Notes: generated by a model from the sequence alone, not told the origin. A stretch of 64,000 bases of DNA from Microcoleus sp. FACHB-1515 (GCF_014696105.1 NZ_JACJPO010000010.1:62001-126000), one strand, 5' to 3'; counted from the first letter of the stretch, positions 19,036 to 28,056 are shown. Program-made: numbers and translations.

Positions 19036-19794
19036 TCATTGACGCAGCTTTGCCTGACAAAACCGCATCACTTCCATCAAATTGCTTGTCTGCTGCGGAT
19101 AGGAAAGGCTGGGTCGATCGATCGTCACCAATCTCACGCCCAGTTCCGCCGCCACCTGCCGCTTCACCGCCTCGCCGCCTGCCGTTCCCGATGCCTTTGT
19201 CACCACGATCGAAATTTGCCACTGTCGCCACAGCGCCGCTTCCAGTTCAGCCGAAATAGGCGGACGCAAAGCAATCAGGCGATCGCTCGTAAATCCTGCT
19301 GCCTGCGCTGCACTCAACGCCTCGATCGACGGCAAAATTCGGGCAAACAAAACGGCGCGATCGTGCCACTGGGCGAACTGCGGCAGCGATCGATATCCCA
19401 CTGTCAACAGCACTCGCTCACCAATGAGCAAATCTGTTTCCAGCAGTGCGGCGAAGCTGAAAAAGTTCAACGATGGCTCACCGACGACGTTCGATCGCTC
19501 AAACCGCAGATAGGGCAACTTCAGCTCGGCAGCGATCGCGATCGCCAACTGCGAAATTTCGATCGCAAACGGATGGGAAGCATCCACGATCGCAAAAATA
19601 AAATGTTCTCGTAAGAACATTTTGAGGTCGGCGGGCGTGAGTTTGCCCACGCGAATCGGCATCGGCGGATAGAGCGATCGCGCACTCTCAGTCGTCACCG
19701 TTACAATGCAGGGAATTGACTGATCGACACACGCACGGGCAATCTGAGCGCTTTCCTGCGTCCCGCCAATCAGCCAAATGCGTCGATCGCACAC
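19036..19794 (-). CDS. cobK: Precorrin-6A/cobalt-precorrin-6A reductase
   Basis: The 252-residue protein starts with RRIWLIGGTQESAQIA and contains TVTTESARSLYP, VDASHPFAIEISQLA and, near the C terminus, IVVTKASGTAGGEAVK, the conserved blocks of CobK/CbiJ. The enzyme reduces the macrocycle of precorrin-6A with NAD(P)H during cobalamin (or pseudocobalamin) synthesis. No other cobalamin gene is next to it in this window. Only 2 bp separate it from the upstream methyltransferase, so they are co-transcribed and perhaps coupled. Confidence 0.9.
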   Translation of the reverse strand: MCDRRIWLIGGTQESAQIARACVDQSIPCIVTVTTESARSLYPPMPIRVGKLTPADLKMFLREHFIFAIVDASHPFAIEISQLAIAIAAELKLPYLRFERSNVVGEPSLNFFSFAALLETDLLIGERVLLTVGYRSLPQFAQWHDRAVLFARILPSIEALSAAQAAGFTSDRLIALRPPISAELEAALWRQWQISIVVTKASGTAGGEAVKRQVAAELGVRLVTIDRPSLSYPQQTSNLMEVMRFCQAKLRQ

Positions 19795-19796
19795 GG

Positions 19797-20552
19797 CTAA
19801 AACTTGACTTTATAAAGCTGAAACAGTTCTCCCGGCAGCGTTTTAACGATTTGACCACCCGCCGATTTGATCAATTTCTGCCAGTCCGCGATCGAATCTA
19901 GATGCACTTCTGCACCTTGATAGGTTTCCAAAATTGCCCAGTTTTCTGCCAAATCCGCTTCTGGGTTCAGCACGTCGAAGACAAAAAATCCATCCGGCTT
20001 CAAAACGCGCTTCGCCTCACTCAAAACCAGCGACCAATAGTCCAGCGGATAGTAGCAGCTAAAGCCTGTGGCGATCGCCAAATCAAACTGCTGTGGCTCA
20101 TACTGAAGCTGATGCGCCGCGCCCAACTTCACACCCTTAAACAGCTTCGAGTTAAGCTGCGGCCCTCGCGCATTCAGCAAGTCACGTGCCACCAGGCTCA
20201 CGTCCTGCCCGTAGAATTGCGCTTCCCAATCGCGCCAAGGATAAATCAGAAAGCTCACGCCGCAGCCAATGTCCAAACAGCGCTGTTGCTTTTTCGGCTG
20301 AGCAATCTGCCAAAACGGAGAAGTCAACTTTGCCGCCAGCAGGCCGGCTTTGCGCTCCTGCACGATCGGCATTTCCTCGACTTCCGGCGGCAGCGGAATC
20401 GGCTCACCTCGATATTCCCGATTAAAACGCAAAGCGATCGCATCAATCTGACTTTGCCAGTCCGTGCGATCGCTTGCCGCTGCGCGACTGCGCGTAGCGC
20501 GGTTGCGGTCGCTCAAAAAATTTGACAGATTGTGTTGCGGATTAGTTGCCAT
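19797..20552 (-). CDS. Class I SAM-dependent methyltransferase
   Basis: The 251-residue protein has SAM-binding motif I as CLDIGCGVSFL, a later acidic strand FYGQDVS, FDLAIATGFSCYYP and the post-motif LKPDGFFVFDVLNP. The N-terminal 60 residues are a family-specific extension. Substrate is unknown. The ATG at 20552 (MATNPQHN) is preferred; the longer frame to 20627 overlaps an intergenic repeat rich in TCATCCCTC. Codons 10-20 (RNRATRSRAAAS) lie on a GC-rich palindromic stretch with repeated GCGCG that looks like an in-frame insertion of a small repeat. It precedes cobK by 2 bp. Confidence 0.8.
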   Translation of the reverse strand: MATNPQHNLSNFLSDRNRATRSRAAASDRTDWQSQIDAIALRFNREYRGEPIPLPPEVEEMPIVQERKAGLLAAKLTSPFWQIAQPKKQQRCLDIGCGVSFLIYPWRDWEAQFYGQDVSLVARDLLNARGPQLNSKLFKGVKLGAAHQLQYEPQQFDLAIATGFSCYYPLDYWSLVLSEAKRVLKPDGFFVFDVLNPEADLAENWAILETYQGAEVHLDSIADWQKLIKSAGGQIVKTLPGELFQLYKVKF

Positions 20553-20650
20553 TCGTTTTCCGAATCTCAAACAGTATCCAACAAGATTGAGGGACGAGAA
20601 CTCAAAACTGAGGCGTACCCGACTCATCCCTCATCCTTCATCCCTCCAAC

Positions 20651-20833
20651 CTACCCTTTCAACGCCCGCTGAAAGTTTTGCCGATACGATCGATTCGCCA
20701 GCACCAAAACAGGCCACAGCAAGGCAAGATAAACCCGCCCTTGGCTGAAATTCGTGCGGTGAAATCCCCGCCAAAACTTGACAACGCCGCCAATATAAAT
20801 CGCAATCAACCCCAATAAAAGCAACTTTGCCAT
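20651..20833 (-). CDS. Small conserved-looking membrane protein
   Basis: Sixty residues starting MAKLLLLGLIAIYIGGVVKF, with one N-terminal hydrophobic helix, a short amphipathic segment (WRGFHRTNFSQGRVY) and a second hydrophobic stretch (LALLWPVLVLAN), ending in basic residues. ATG 20833 is preferred to the longer open frame. It lies within the leftward group between the DUF411 gene and the methyltransferase. Function is unknown. Confidence 0.6.
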   Translation of the reverse strand: MAKLLLLGLIAIYIGGVVKFWRGFHRTNFSQGRVYLALLWPVLVLANRSYRQNFQRALKG

Positions 20834-21004
20834 GTCGTTCACCTTATCACTCAGCTTTACTCGATCGATCCACTGGCGATCGCTCCATTTGCGGAAGCAC
20901 TCCAGCAGTTGAAGCAGTCGGTCATTGTGGAGAAAACCGATCGCTTTGCCTAACCAAATCACTACAAGTTTAGAGTAGTCGCTGGAATTGTGACCAGCAC
21001 CGCA

Positions 21005-21499
21005 TTACCCTTCAGGCGAATACGCGCTAAAAACGGCAGAATTCCCCTGCTCGTCAAACGAAACCACCTCAAACGCATCCTGCACCCCGTCATCTGATTC
21101 CATTCCCGGCGTTCCGATCGGCATTCCCGGCACGGCAATTCCAGCAATCTGCGGGCGATCGGCCAGCAACCGCTGAATGTCCGCCACAGGCACATGTCCC
21201 TCAATCAAATAGCCGTCCAAAACTGCCGTATGACAAGAGGACAGTTCTTCTGAAATGCCATGATTCCGCTTGAACGCTTCCATATCCTCCGTTGGCACAT
21301 TCTTCGGTTCAAACCCTTCTGCCCGCAGATGTTCCATCCAGCCACCGCAGCAGCGACAACCCGGATCGCGATAAACCGTCATTTCGATCGCATCTGCTGA
21401 AGCGATCGCAGGCAGCGCCAACGAAAACGCGATCGCCACCAAACCAATCATCAATCCGCTCAAAATTCGCCGCGCCAAACCCCAAATATCAAGCTGCAT
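21005..21499 (-). CDS. DUF411 family exported metal-binding-like protein
   Basis: The 164-residue protein has an N-terminal hydrophobic signal ending near ALPAIASADA, then the family motif VYRDPGCRCCGGWMEHLR, with a CxCC cluster, followed by SCHTAVLDGYLIEGHVP and GIAVPGMPIGTPGME. DUF411 proteins are small exported proteins often found with metal (copper, mercury) tolerance genes; Cys, His and Met residues suggest metal binding. No efflux or copper oxidase gene is adjacent. Starts are possible at ATG 21499 and at TTG 21529; ATG is preferred because it places the signal peptide at the end. Confidence 0.82.
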   Translation of the reverse strand: MQLDIWGLARRILSGLMIGLVAIAFSLALPAIASADAIEMTVYRDPGCRCCGGWMEHLRAEGFEPKNVPTEDMEAFKRNHGISEELSSCHTAVLDGYLIEGHVPVADIQRLLADRPQIAGIAVPGMPIGTPGMESDDGVQDAFEVVSFDEQGNSAVFSAYSPEG

Positions 21500-21669
21500 C
21501 ACAAACCGCCGCAAAATGAACTCCCTCAATCCATTGTGACATTCTTAAATTATTCATACCTGCAAACAGGTTTGCACAGCTTGATTCCAGCTTGCGGCGA
21601 TTTGCCGCGCTCAACAAGCGAATGCCGCACATTCGAGTAAACTAAATGTTCAGCTTTTTTGTGCTGCCT

Positions 21670-22179
21670 ATGTCGCTTGCCAGCAAAATTGAAGCCATCC
21701 TCTATCTCAAAGCGCAGCCTGTGTCGATCGCCGAGATCGCCGAATGCGCCAACTGTCCCCGCCACGAAGCCGAAGAAGGACTCCTCGCCCTAATCAACGA
21801 CTACGCCCACCGCGAGACCGCCCTCGAAATCGCTGAAACTCCCGAAGGCTACTGCCTCCAGCTTCGCGAAGCCTATCAAGACCTTGTCCAAACTTTGATC
21901 CCGCTTGATTTGGGCGTTGGCGCATTGCGAACCTTGGCGGCGATCGCCCTCAAAGGCCCGATCGCCCAAACCGATCTGGTCGAACTGCGTGGCTCAGGCG
22001 TCTATCAGCACATTCCCGAACTGGTCGATCTCGGCTTTGTCCGCAAGCGCAGACAGTCCGAGGGGCGATCGTACTGGCTGCAAGTCACCAGCAAGTTTTA
22101 TCAGTATTTTCAGGTGGAGAAATTGCCGCAGCCGTTTGGCGAAGGAATAGCGAGCGTTGGAGATCAAGGATCGGCCTAA
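21670..22179 (+). CDS. scpB: SMC-ScpAB complex subunit ScpB
   Basis: The 169-residue protein matches ScpB, the winged-helix kleisin-associated subunit of the bacterial condensin that compacts and segregates chromosomes. Visible blocks are SLASKIEAILYLKAQPVSIAE at the front, LRTLAAIALKGPIAQTDLVELRG, the second winged helix with VYQHIPELVDLGFVRKRRQSEGRSYWLQVT, and FYQYFQVEKL. The ATG at 21670 is chosen because the homology begins there; ATG 21646 would add eight hydrophobic residues. scpA is not in the neighbourhood. Confidence 0.88.
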   Translation: MSLASKIEAILYLKAQPVSIAEIAECANCPRHEAEEGLLALINDYAHRETALEIAETPEGYCLQLREAYQDLVQTLIPLDLGVGALRTLAAIALKGPIAQTDLVELRGSGVYQHIPELVDLGFVRKRRQSEGRSYWLQVTSKFYQYFQVEKLPQPFGEGIASVGDQGSA

Positions 22180-22284
22180 AGCTGGATAGGTTCGATCGAT
22201 TCAGGCGGGTTGCCCTCCATCTAGGACACGCTCGTCAGTTCTGCGATCGCTCTGTTAATTGCCTCGGTCGGCCTTGCAGCTTGT

Positions 22285-22430
22285 GCCCCCGATGCAGGAT
22301 TCGCCTCTGCTGCGTTGGGCGCGAGTCGGCTGCAAACGGCTTGGCGTATGGCGATCGTGACTGCCTGTCGGGAATCACAACCGGGCCATTGCTGGCGATC
22401 GCACGAGCAGCGGGCGAAACTGCTCCACCG
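22285..22430 (+). pseudogene. Remnant of a phosphate ABC-transporter permease (PstA-like)
   Basis: In one frame the stretch reads APDAGFASAALGASRLQTAW then RMAIVTACR; from about 22371 another frame reads GITTGPLLAIARAAGETAPP. Together these match the conserved cytoplasmic EAA-loop region of PstA (..REASLALGASR..QT...V..A.GI.TG.LLAIARAAGETAPL..). The frame change inside the block, and the absence of the rest of the gene, show a decayed fragment. The identification is from motif memory. It occupies most of the 334-bp gap between scpB and the convergent RTX gene. Confidence 0.65.
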
Positions 22431-22443
22431 TTCAAGCGGCGCA

Positions 22444-22486
22444 AAACCACTCCAAACCGGATGAAGCTGCTGGTTTGGAGTGGTTT
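22444..22486. terminator. Long hairpin, likely bidirectional terminator
   Basis: AAACCACTCCAAACC (22444-22458) and GGTTTGGAGTGGTTT (22472-22486) form a perfect 15-bp stem with a 13-nt loop. It lies between scpB/pstA remnant (rightward) and the RTX gene (leftward), starting 27 bp beyond the stop of the latter. The T-rich arm on each strand fits termination in both directions. Confidence 0.75.
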
Positions 22487-22513
22487 CGCAGTGAATAACG
22501 TTAGCCGAAAACG

Positions 22514-23428
22514 TTAGCCAAAATTGAAGCTGGAAGCATCAACCACGCCGATCGAGTTGCGGCTAAGCTGATTTGCCCTGACGCCGTTCAAAATGGCAAC
22601 CGTGCCATCATCAAATTTGACGAGGGTGCTGCTGCCCTGCTGCGAGAACGTCACATCTTGCAGATCGCGCCCGCTCAAAACGCCCAAGCGGTCTTGACCT
22701 ACATTGAAGTCGTCAATCACACTCACGCCGTCATCGCTGAGCACAAAGGTATCGCGACCTTTGCCACCCGTAACGGTGTTGCGACCTTTGCCACCGCTGA
22801 TTAGATCGTCACCCGCTCCACCTTCGATCGTGTCGTTGCCGTTTTCTCCACCGAGAATGTCGTCGCCAAACAAGCCTTTGATCAAATCGCTGCCCGTCCC
22901 GCCTGCGATCAAATCGTTGCCGCGCAAACCAGAAATGGTGTCATTGCCGCCATTGCCAAGCAGAATATCGCGCTTGCTTGAGCCGATCAGATTGTCGCTG
23001 CTTCGGCCACCTCGAACGATCGAACTGCCTACGAGATCATCGACGAGATCGTCAAACTCACCGCTGCTGAGGAAGTCGCTGACATCTGCAAAAATCGAAT
23101 CAAAAATATCGCCCAGACCGTTCAACAAATCAAGGTCGCGAATATCATCAAACAAATTGCCCAGATTGATATCGTCAAACAGTTCGTCGGCAACCGCGGC
23201 CAAATCATCTGCAACGTCATCCAGGTCAAAGCCACCAATGTTTGGCAGATCAACACCGCCAAACAAATCCGTGACATCGCTCAAGTCAATGCCGTCGAGT
23301 ACATCCACAACATCTGAAAAATCAAGTCCACCAAACGTCTCGGCAATGTTGCCAAGATCAACATCATCCAGCGCATCGACAACAGTATCGATGACTTCAC
23401 CGAGGTCAATATCTGATAACAGTCCCAT
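22514..23428 (-). CDS. RTX-type calcium-binding repeat protein with DIDL-repeat N terminus
   Basis: The 304-residue acidic protein has two parts. Residues 1 to about 110 contain eight or so copies of a motif like DIDLGEV, DVDLGNI, GLDFSDV, GIDLSDV, GVDLPNI and GFDLDDV, spaced 10-20 residues apart. Residues about 150-250 carry RTX nonapeptides (GNGGNDTIS, GLRGNDLIA, GGTGSDLIK, GENGNDTIE, GGAGDDLIS), which bind calcium in a parallel beta roll, followed by the common C-terminal block DTFVLSDDGVSVIDDFNVGQ. RTX proteins are usually exported by type I secretion without a signal peptide; none is seen here. ATG 23428 has AAGGA eight bases upstream. Confidence 0.85.
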   Translation of the reverse strand: MGLLSDIDLGEVIDTVVDALDDVDLGNIAETFGGLDFSDVVDVLDGIDLSDVTDLFGGVDLPNIGGFDLDDVADDLAAVADELFDDINLGNLFDDIRDLDLLNGLGDIFDSIFADVSDFLSSGEFDDLVDDLVGSSIVRGGRSSDNLIGSSKRDILLGNGGNDTISGLRGNDLIAGGTGSDLIKGLFGDDILGGENGNDTIEGGAGDDLISGGKGRNTVTGGKGRDTFVLSDDGVSVIDDFNVGQDRLGVLSGRDLQDVTFSQQGSSTLVKFDDGTVAILNGVRANQLSRNSIGVVDASSFNFG

Positions 23429-23567
23429 GCCAACCATCCTTAAGCGTGCGATCTTTGAGAACACCAAGAGTTAGACTGTCGGGAACAAGACTGCGTTCCC
23501 GAACATAACTTGGGCAACAAAATTGTTCGATCGATCACCTCTGCGTAAAGTTTTATCTTTGCTTTTC

Positions 23568-25178
23568 ATGTTTGATCCTAGCTCACTGGCCTTGACGAGT
23601 TATCCGTACCCTTCCGGGCGGCGCGTCGTGATGGGCAACCAGGCAGCAGTCGCAACCAGTCAGCCCTTGGCAAGCTTGGCCGGAATGGAAATGATCGCAG
23701 CAGGCGGCAATGCGATCGATGCCGCTGTCGCAATGGCAATCGCCCTCACCGTCGTCGAACCCACCTCCAACGGCATCGGCTCAGATGCCTTTGCGATCGT
23801 GTGGGACGGCAGCCAGCTACACGGGCTAAACGGCTCCGGCCACAGTCCCCAAGCGCTTGACCTGAAAGCCTACGCCGAACATCCACAAGTTCCTTTGTAT
23901 GGCTGGCTTCCTGTCACGGTTCCAGGCGCAGTGTCGGCATGGCGGGCACTCAGCGATCGCTGGGGAAAACTACCGTTCGAGCAACTGTGTGAACCCGCAA
24001 TTCGCTACGCCTCGCAGGGCTTTCCGGTTTCACCCGAAACGGCTCGCGCTTGGCAACGAGCCGAATCGCGATTTCTGTCGCTGCAAGGTGAAAAATTTCA
24101 GCCGTTTCAGGCAACTTTTTTCCCGTTCGATCGCGCCCCGCGTGCCGGAGAAACTTGGCGCAGCGACAATCACGCTCGGACACTGGAGGCGATCGCTTCA
24201 TCCAAAGGCGAAAGCTTTTATCGCGGCGATCTCGCATGGCAAATTGCCCGCTTTGCTGCTAACACCGGAGGCGCACTGTCACTTCCCGATCTCGAAGCGC
24301 ATCAGCCCGATTGGGTCGATCCGATTTGCACCACGTATCGCGATCTCACCGTTTGGGAAATGCCGCCGAACACGCAGGGCATGGCCGCGCTGATGGCGCT
24401 CAACATTTTGGAAGGGTTTGACTTGGCGAAATTTCCGCGAGACTCGATCGACAGCTTCCATCTGCAAATCGAAGCCATGAAGCTCGCCTTTGCGGATACT
24501 TACCGCTACGTGGCCGATCGCCGCTTCATGCAGCATTCACTAGAAGCGCTTTTAAATAAGGAATATGCGGCAGAAAGGCGATCGCAAATTGGCGATCGTG
24601 CCCTCACGCTGGCAGAACCGGGAATTCCCAAAGGCGGCACGGTTTATCTGGTTGCAGCCGATCGCGATTTCATGGTGTCGATGATTCAATCCAACTACGA
24701 AGGCTTTGGCAGCGGCATTCTAATTCCTGATACGGGGATTGCGCTGCACAATCGCGGCGCAGGCTTTTCGCTTGATCTGAAGCATCCGAACGCGATCGCT
24801 CCGGCAAAACGTCCCTTCCACACGATCATTCCCGGATTTTTGACGCGAGGCGATACGGCGATCGGGCCGTTTGGCGTCATGGGCGCACCGATGCAGCCAC
24901 AAGGCCATGTCCAAGTCGTCGTGAATCTGGCAGACTATGGAATGAATCCGCAATCTGCGCTTGACGCTCCGCGCTGGCGATTTTTGCAGGGAAACACGGT
25001 TTTACTTGAATCGACCGCGAATCGATCGATCGCAATGGGCTTGAGCGATCGCGCCCACCACATCCTGGTGAGCGGCGAAGTCGGACAGTTCGGCAAAGGG
25101 CAAATGATTTTGAGAAGCGGTGAAACTTTGATTGCTGCTTCGGAACCGAGGGCAGATGGATTGGCGATCGCCCGCTAA
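23568..25178 (+). CDS. Gamma-glutamyltransferase family protein
   Basis: The 536-residue protein belongs to the Ntn-hydrolase gamma-glutamyltranspeptidase family. It contains the large-subunit blocks ASLAGMEMIAAGGNAIDAAV and VVEPTSNGIGSDAFAI, and KGGTVYLVAADRD, whose Thr358 is the expected autoprocessing site and nucleophile. NTQGMAALMALNILEGFD and GFGSGILIPDTGIALHNRG are also family blocks. No signal peptide is obvious after ATG 23568; an upstream TTG at 23523 would add 15 residues. It may act on glutathione or gamma-glutamyl amides; cephalosporin acylase-like members share the same motifs, so substrate is uncertain. Confidence 0.85.
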   Translation: MFDPSSLALTSYPYPSGRRVVMGNQAAVATSQPLASLAGMEMIAAGGNAIDAAVAMAIALTVVEPTSNGIGSDAFAIVWDGSQLHGLNGSGHSPQALDLKAYAEHPQVPLYGWLPVTVPGAVSAWRALSDRWGKLPFEQLCEPAIRYASQGFPVSPETARAWQRAESRFLSLQGEKFQPFQATFFPFDRAPRAGETWRSDNHARTLEAIASSKGESFYRGDLAWQIARFAANTGGALSLPDLEAHQPDWVDPICTTYRDLTVWEMPPNTQGMAALMALNILEGFDLAKFPRDSIDSFHLQIEAMKLAFADTYRYVADRRFMQHSLEALLNKEYAAERRSQIGDRALTLAEPGIPKGGTVYLVAADRDFMVSMIQSNYEGFGSGILIPDTGIALHNRGAGFSLDLKHPNAIAPAKRPFHTIIPGFLTRGDTAIGPFGVMGAPMQPQGHVQVVVNLADYGMNPQSALDAPRWRFLQGNTVLLESTANRSIAMGLSDRAHHILVSGEVGQFGKGQMILRSGETLIAASEPRADGLAIAR

Positions 25179-25300
25179 CCCGTCAATCACTGCGGCTCTA
25201 ACGTCCGAATTCCTTCAAGCCGATCCCCGGATGCTGATAAACTTTTGAGTTGAGGTTGCGATCGGTAACGCCTCAGCACATCAGCAGTTGGAGGGATAAG

Positions 25301-26344
25301 GTGGAGAGTACACTCGGTCTGGAAATTATTGAAGTTGTCGAACAAGCGGCGATCGCATCTGCCCGCTGGATGGGCAAAGGTGACAAAAACACCGCCGACG
25401 AAGTGGCCGTCGAAGCGATGCGCGAACGCATGAACAAAATTTACATGCGCGGTCGGATCGTGATTGGTGAAGGCGAACGCGACGATGCCCCGATGCTCTA
25501 CATCGGAGAAGAAGTTGGCATCTGTACCCAGCCCGACGCCAAAAACTTCTGCAACCCGGACGAACTGATCGAGATTGACATCGCCGTTGACCCTTGCGAA
25601 GGCACGAATCTTTGCGCCTACGGTCAACCCGGATCGATGGCCGTGCTTGCCATTTCTGAGAAGGGCGGACTGTTTGCCGCACCCGATTTTTACATGAATA
25701 AGCTGGCCGCGCCGCCTGCTGCCAAGGGAAAAGTTGATATTCGCAAAACCCCGACCGAAAACCTGAAAATTCTGGCCGAATGCCTCGATCGCGCCATTGA
25801 CGAACTCGTGATCGTCGTTATGGATCGCAAGCGCCACAAGGAATTGATCCAAGAAATTCGCGAAGCCGGAGCCAGAGTGCGCCTGATCAGCGACGGGGAC
25901 GTGTCGGCAGCGATCTCCTGCGCCTTTGCCGGAACCAACATTCACGCCTTGATGGGCATCGGCGCGGCTCCCGAAGGCGTGATTTCTGCTGCGGCGATGC
26001 GCTGCATGGGCGGCCACTTCCAGGGACAACTGGTTTATGATCCCGCTGTCGCGAAGACCGACGAGTGGGCAAACATGACCAAAGAAGGCAACCTCGAACG
26101 GCTGACCTCAATGGGGATCACCGACCCCGATCGCGTGTACGACGCGAATGAACTCGCTTCGGGTCAAACCGTCCTGTTCGCCGCCTGCGGCATCACGTCT
26201 GGCACGTTGATGGAAGGCGTTCGCTTCTTTGGTGGCGGCATGAGAACCCAAAGCCTGGTCATCTCGAATCAGTCGAAGACGGCTCGCTTTGTCGATACGA
26301 TTCACCTGATGAGCGACAATCCCAAATACGTGCAGTTGCGGTAG
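25301..26344 (+). CDS. glpX: Class II fructose-1,6-bisphosphatase / sedoheptulose-1,7-bisphosphatase
   Basis: This is the dual-function Calvin-cycle enzyme of cyanobacteria, which removes the C1 phosphate of fructose-1,6- and sedoheptulose-1,7-bisphosphate. The protein starts [20 protein letters not shown] and has [37 protein letters not shown] and the metal-binding [17 protein letters not shown]. Length 347 residues is standard. The start is GTG 25301 with GAGG about six bases upstream; the longer open frame to 25250 lacks a ribosome site. A repeat-rich spacer follows. Confidence 0.95.
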   Translation: MESTLGLEIIEVVEQAAIASARWMGKGDKNTADEVAVEAMRERMNKIYMRGRIVIGEGERDDAPMLYIGEEVGICTQPDAKNFCNPDELIEIDIAVDPCEGTNLCAYGQPGSMAVLAISEKGGLFAAPDFYMNKLAAPPAAKGKVDIRKTPTENLKILAECLDRAIDELVIVVMDRKRHKELIQEIREAGARVRLISDGDVSAAISCAFAGTNIHALMGIGAAPEGVISAAAMRCMGGHFQGQLVYDPAVAKTDEWANMTKEGNLERLTSMGITDPDRVYDANELASGQTVLFAACGITSGTLMEGVRFFGGGMRTQSLVISNQSKTARFVDTIHLMSDNPKYVQLR

Positions 26345-26542
26345 GGAAGGGAAGGCAGGAGGCAGGAGGCAGAGGGCAGAAGGGAAGTGAGGGGTTAGGG
26401 GTTAGGGGTTAGGGGTTAGGGGTTAGGGGTTAGGGGTTAGAGAGGGAATGAGGGGTTGAGCCTTCTGCTTCTGCTTCTGGCCTCTTCCCGCTGCCTCTGT
26501 TCACTGCCTTTCCCTTCTGCCTCCTGCCCTCTGCCCTCTGCC
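26345..26542. repeat. Inverted G/A-rich and C/T-rich arms around a heptamer array
   Basis: The left arm (26345-26387) is built of GGCAGGA/GGCAGAG units. The right arm (about 26461-26542) is made of CTGCCTCC/CTGCCCTCTGCC units that are the reverse complement of the left. Transcribed, the two would form a long imperfect hairpin enclosing the GGGGTTA array. Such AGGCAGAAG-type repeats are common between cyanobacterial genes. Nothing coding is visible in this part of the glpX-hemA gap. Confidence 0.7.
26391..26439 (+). repeat. (GGGGTTA)x7 tandem repeat
   Basis: Seven perfect copies of the heptamer GGGGTTA run without interruption over 49 bp. Four or more G-runs on the plus strand could form a G-quadruplex. 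The array lies in the loop of the larger inverted repeat between glpX and hemA. Confidence 0.95.
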
Positions 26543-26655
26543 TTTTTTTACAAAAAGTTAGAATAATCACAGCAACAACTCCGCGATCGCCGCTCCTTTG
26601 ACGAGCGTGAAATTGATAGACTTTTTCTTGAACTGCACCACAAACACTATTTGAC

Positions 26656-26684
26656 GGCAAATTTTTCTTCACCAAAAATTTGCC
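26656..26684 (+). promoter_or_regulatory. Hairpin in the hemA leader
   Basis: GGCAAATTTTT (26656-26666) and AAAAATTTGCC (26674-26684) form a perfect 11-bp stem with a 7-nt loop (CTTCACC), ending 20 bp before the hemA ATG. It could be a leader hairpin affecting translation or an operator-like dyad. It does not match a riboswitch I know. Confidence 0.6.
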
Positions 26685-26704
26685 GACCTTTGGGAGAGAA
26701 CGAG

Positions 26705-27994
26705 ATGAATATCGCCGTTGTGGGTCTTAGCCACAAGACCGCCCCGGTTGAAGTCCGCGAGAAGCTGAGCATTCCGACGCCGCAGGTTGAAGGTGCGATC
26801 GCCCAGCTTTGCAGCTATCCGCACATCCAGGAAGCCACAATTCTCAGCACGTGCAACCGCCTGGAGATCTACATCGTCACGACGGACACCGACAGCGGAA
26901 TGCGCGAAGTCGGCCAGTTTCTATCGGATCACAGCAAACTGCCGCTGCATCAACTGCGCCGCTATCTGTTCCTGCTGCTGCATCAAGACGCGGTGATGCA
27001 TCTGATGCGCGTTTCTGCCGGACTCGACAGCTTGGTTTTGGGCGAAGGCCAAATTCTCGCGCAGGTGAAGCACACGCACAAAATCGGACGGCAGCACAAC
27101 GGCATCGGACGCATTCTCAACAAGCTGTTCACCGAAGCCCTCGCAGCGGGAAAGCGCGTCCGCAGCGAAACCAGCATCGGGACGGGAGCCGTCTCGATCA
27201 GTTCTGCCGCTGTGGAACTCGCTCAGGTGAAAGCCCAAAACCTTGCGGCCTGTCGCGTTGCGATCATCGGCGCAGGCAAAATGGCAAAACTGCTGGTTCA
27301 GCATTTGCTCTCGAAAGGCGCAACCCGAATCGCGATCGTGAATCGATCGATCGAAGGCGCAAAAGAACTCGCCGCCCAATTCCCCAATGCCAATCTTGAA
27401 CTACACACGCTGAACGATATGATCAGCGTGATTGCCCACTCAGACATTGTGTTCACCAGCACGGCAGCAACCGAACCGCTGCTCGATCGCGCCAAGCTCG
27501 AATCGACGCTTGATCCCAGCCAGCATTTGATGTTGTTCGACATTTCTGTGCCGCGCAACGTGGATAGTGACGTAAACGAACTGCCGCAGGTGCAGGCGTT
27601 TAACGTGGATGATCTCAAAGCAGTCGTGGCGCAAAACCAGGAAAGCCGCAGGCAAATGGCCTTGGAAGCGGAAGCGCTGCTGGATAAATGCGTGGATGAC
27701 TTTGATATTTGGTGGCGATCGCAAGAAACAACCTCAACGATCGTCAGCCTCCGCAACAAAATGGAATCGATTCGATCGCAAGAACTCGAAAAAGCCCTGT
27801 CGCGACTGGGAACCGATTTCACCGAGAAGCATCAGGCGATCGTCGAAGCGCTCACGATCGGCATCATCAACAAAATTCTTCATCATCCAATGGAGCAACT
27901 GAAGATGCAGCGCGACCTCGAATCGCGACAGCAGGCAATGGAAGCCCTCCAACTCCTGTTCAATCTAGAAACAGTGGGTGACAGCGTTTCGTAG
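26705..27994 (+). CDS. hemA: Glutamyl-tRNA reductase
   Basis: HemA reduces glutamyl-tRNA(Glu) to glutamate-1-semialdehyde, the first committed step of tetrapyrrole (chlorophyll, haem, bilin) synthesis. The 429-residue protein has [17 protein letters not shown], the catalytic STCNRLEIY with Cys50, [16 protein letters not shown], the NADPH-binding [11 protein letters not shown], and the C-terminal dimerisation helices. The ATG at 26705 is chosen since the homology starts there; upstream in-frame codons overlap the leader hairpin. Followed by a clear terminator. Note that the substrate tRNA(Glu) genes occur in the tRNA array at about 50.9 kb. Confidence 0.96.
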   Translation: MNIAVVGLSHKTAPVEVREKLSIPTPQVEGAIAQLCSYPHIQEATILSTCNRLEIYIVTTDTDSGMREVGQFLSDHSKLPLHQLRRYLFLLLHQDAVMHLMRVSAGLDSLVLGEGQILAQVKHTHKIGRQHNGIGRILNKLFTEALAAGKRVRSETSIGTGAVSISSAAVELAQVKAQNLAACRVAIIGAGKMAKLLVQHLLSKGATRIAIVNRSIEGAKELAAQFPNANLELHTLNDMISVIAHSDIVFTSTAATEPLLDRAKLESTLDPSQHLMLFDISVPRNVDSDVNELPQVQAFNVDDLKAVVAQNQESRRQMALEAEALLDKCVDDFDIWWRSQETTSTIVSLRNKMESIRSQELEKALSRLGTDFTEKHQAIVEALTIGIINKILHHPMEQLKMQRDLESRQQAMEALQLLFNLETVGDSVS

Positions 27995-28022
27995 GCGATC
28001 GCGCAAACTCCACGTTCCAACG

Positions 28023-28056
28023 AAACCGGAAGTGCAGCGGATGCTTCCGGTTTTTT
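28023..28056 (+). terminator. Rho-independent terminator of hemA
   Basis: AAACCGGAAG (28023-28032) pairs with CTTCCGGTTT (28044-28053), with an 11-nt loop and a T run to 28056. Confidence 0.9.

Noticed and set aside
25187-26029. A 280-codon leftward open frame over glpX
   Set aside because: It is antisense to a certain enzyme gene and looks like a mirror frame (His/Gly/Arg-rich, no motif).
26391-26439. Heptamer array considered as a CRISPR
   Set aside because: Units are contiguous, only 7 bp, with no spacers and no cas genes.
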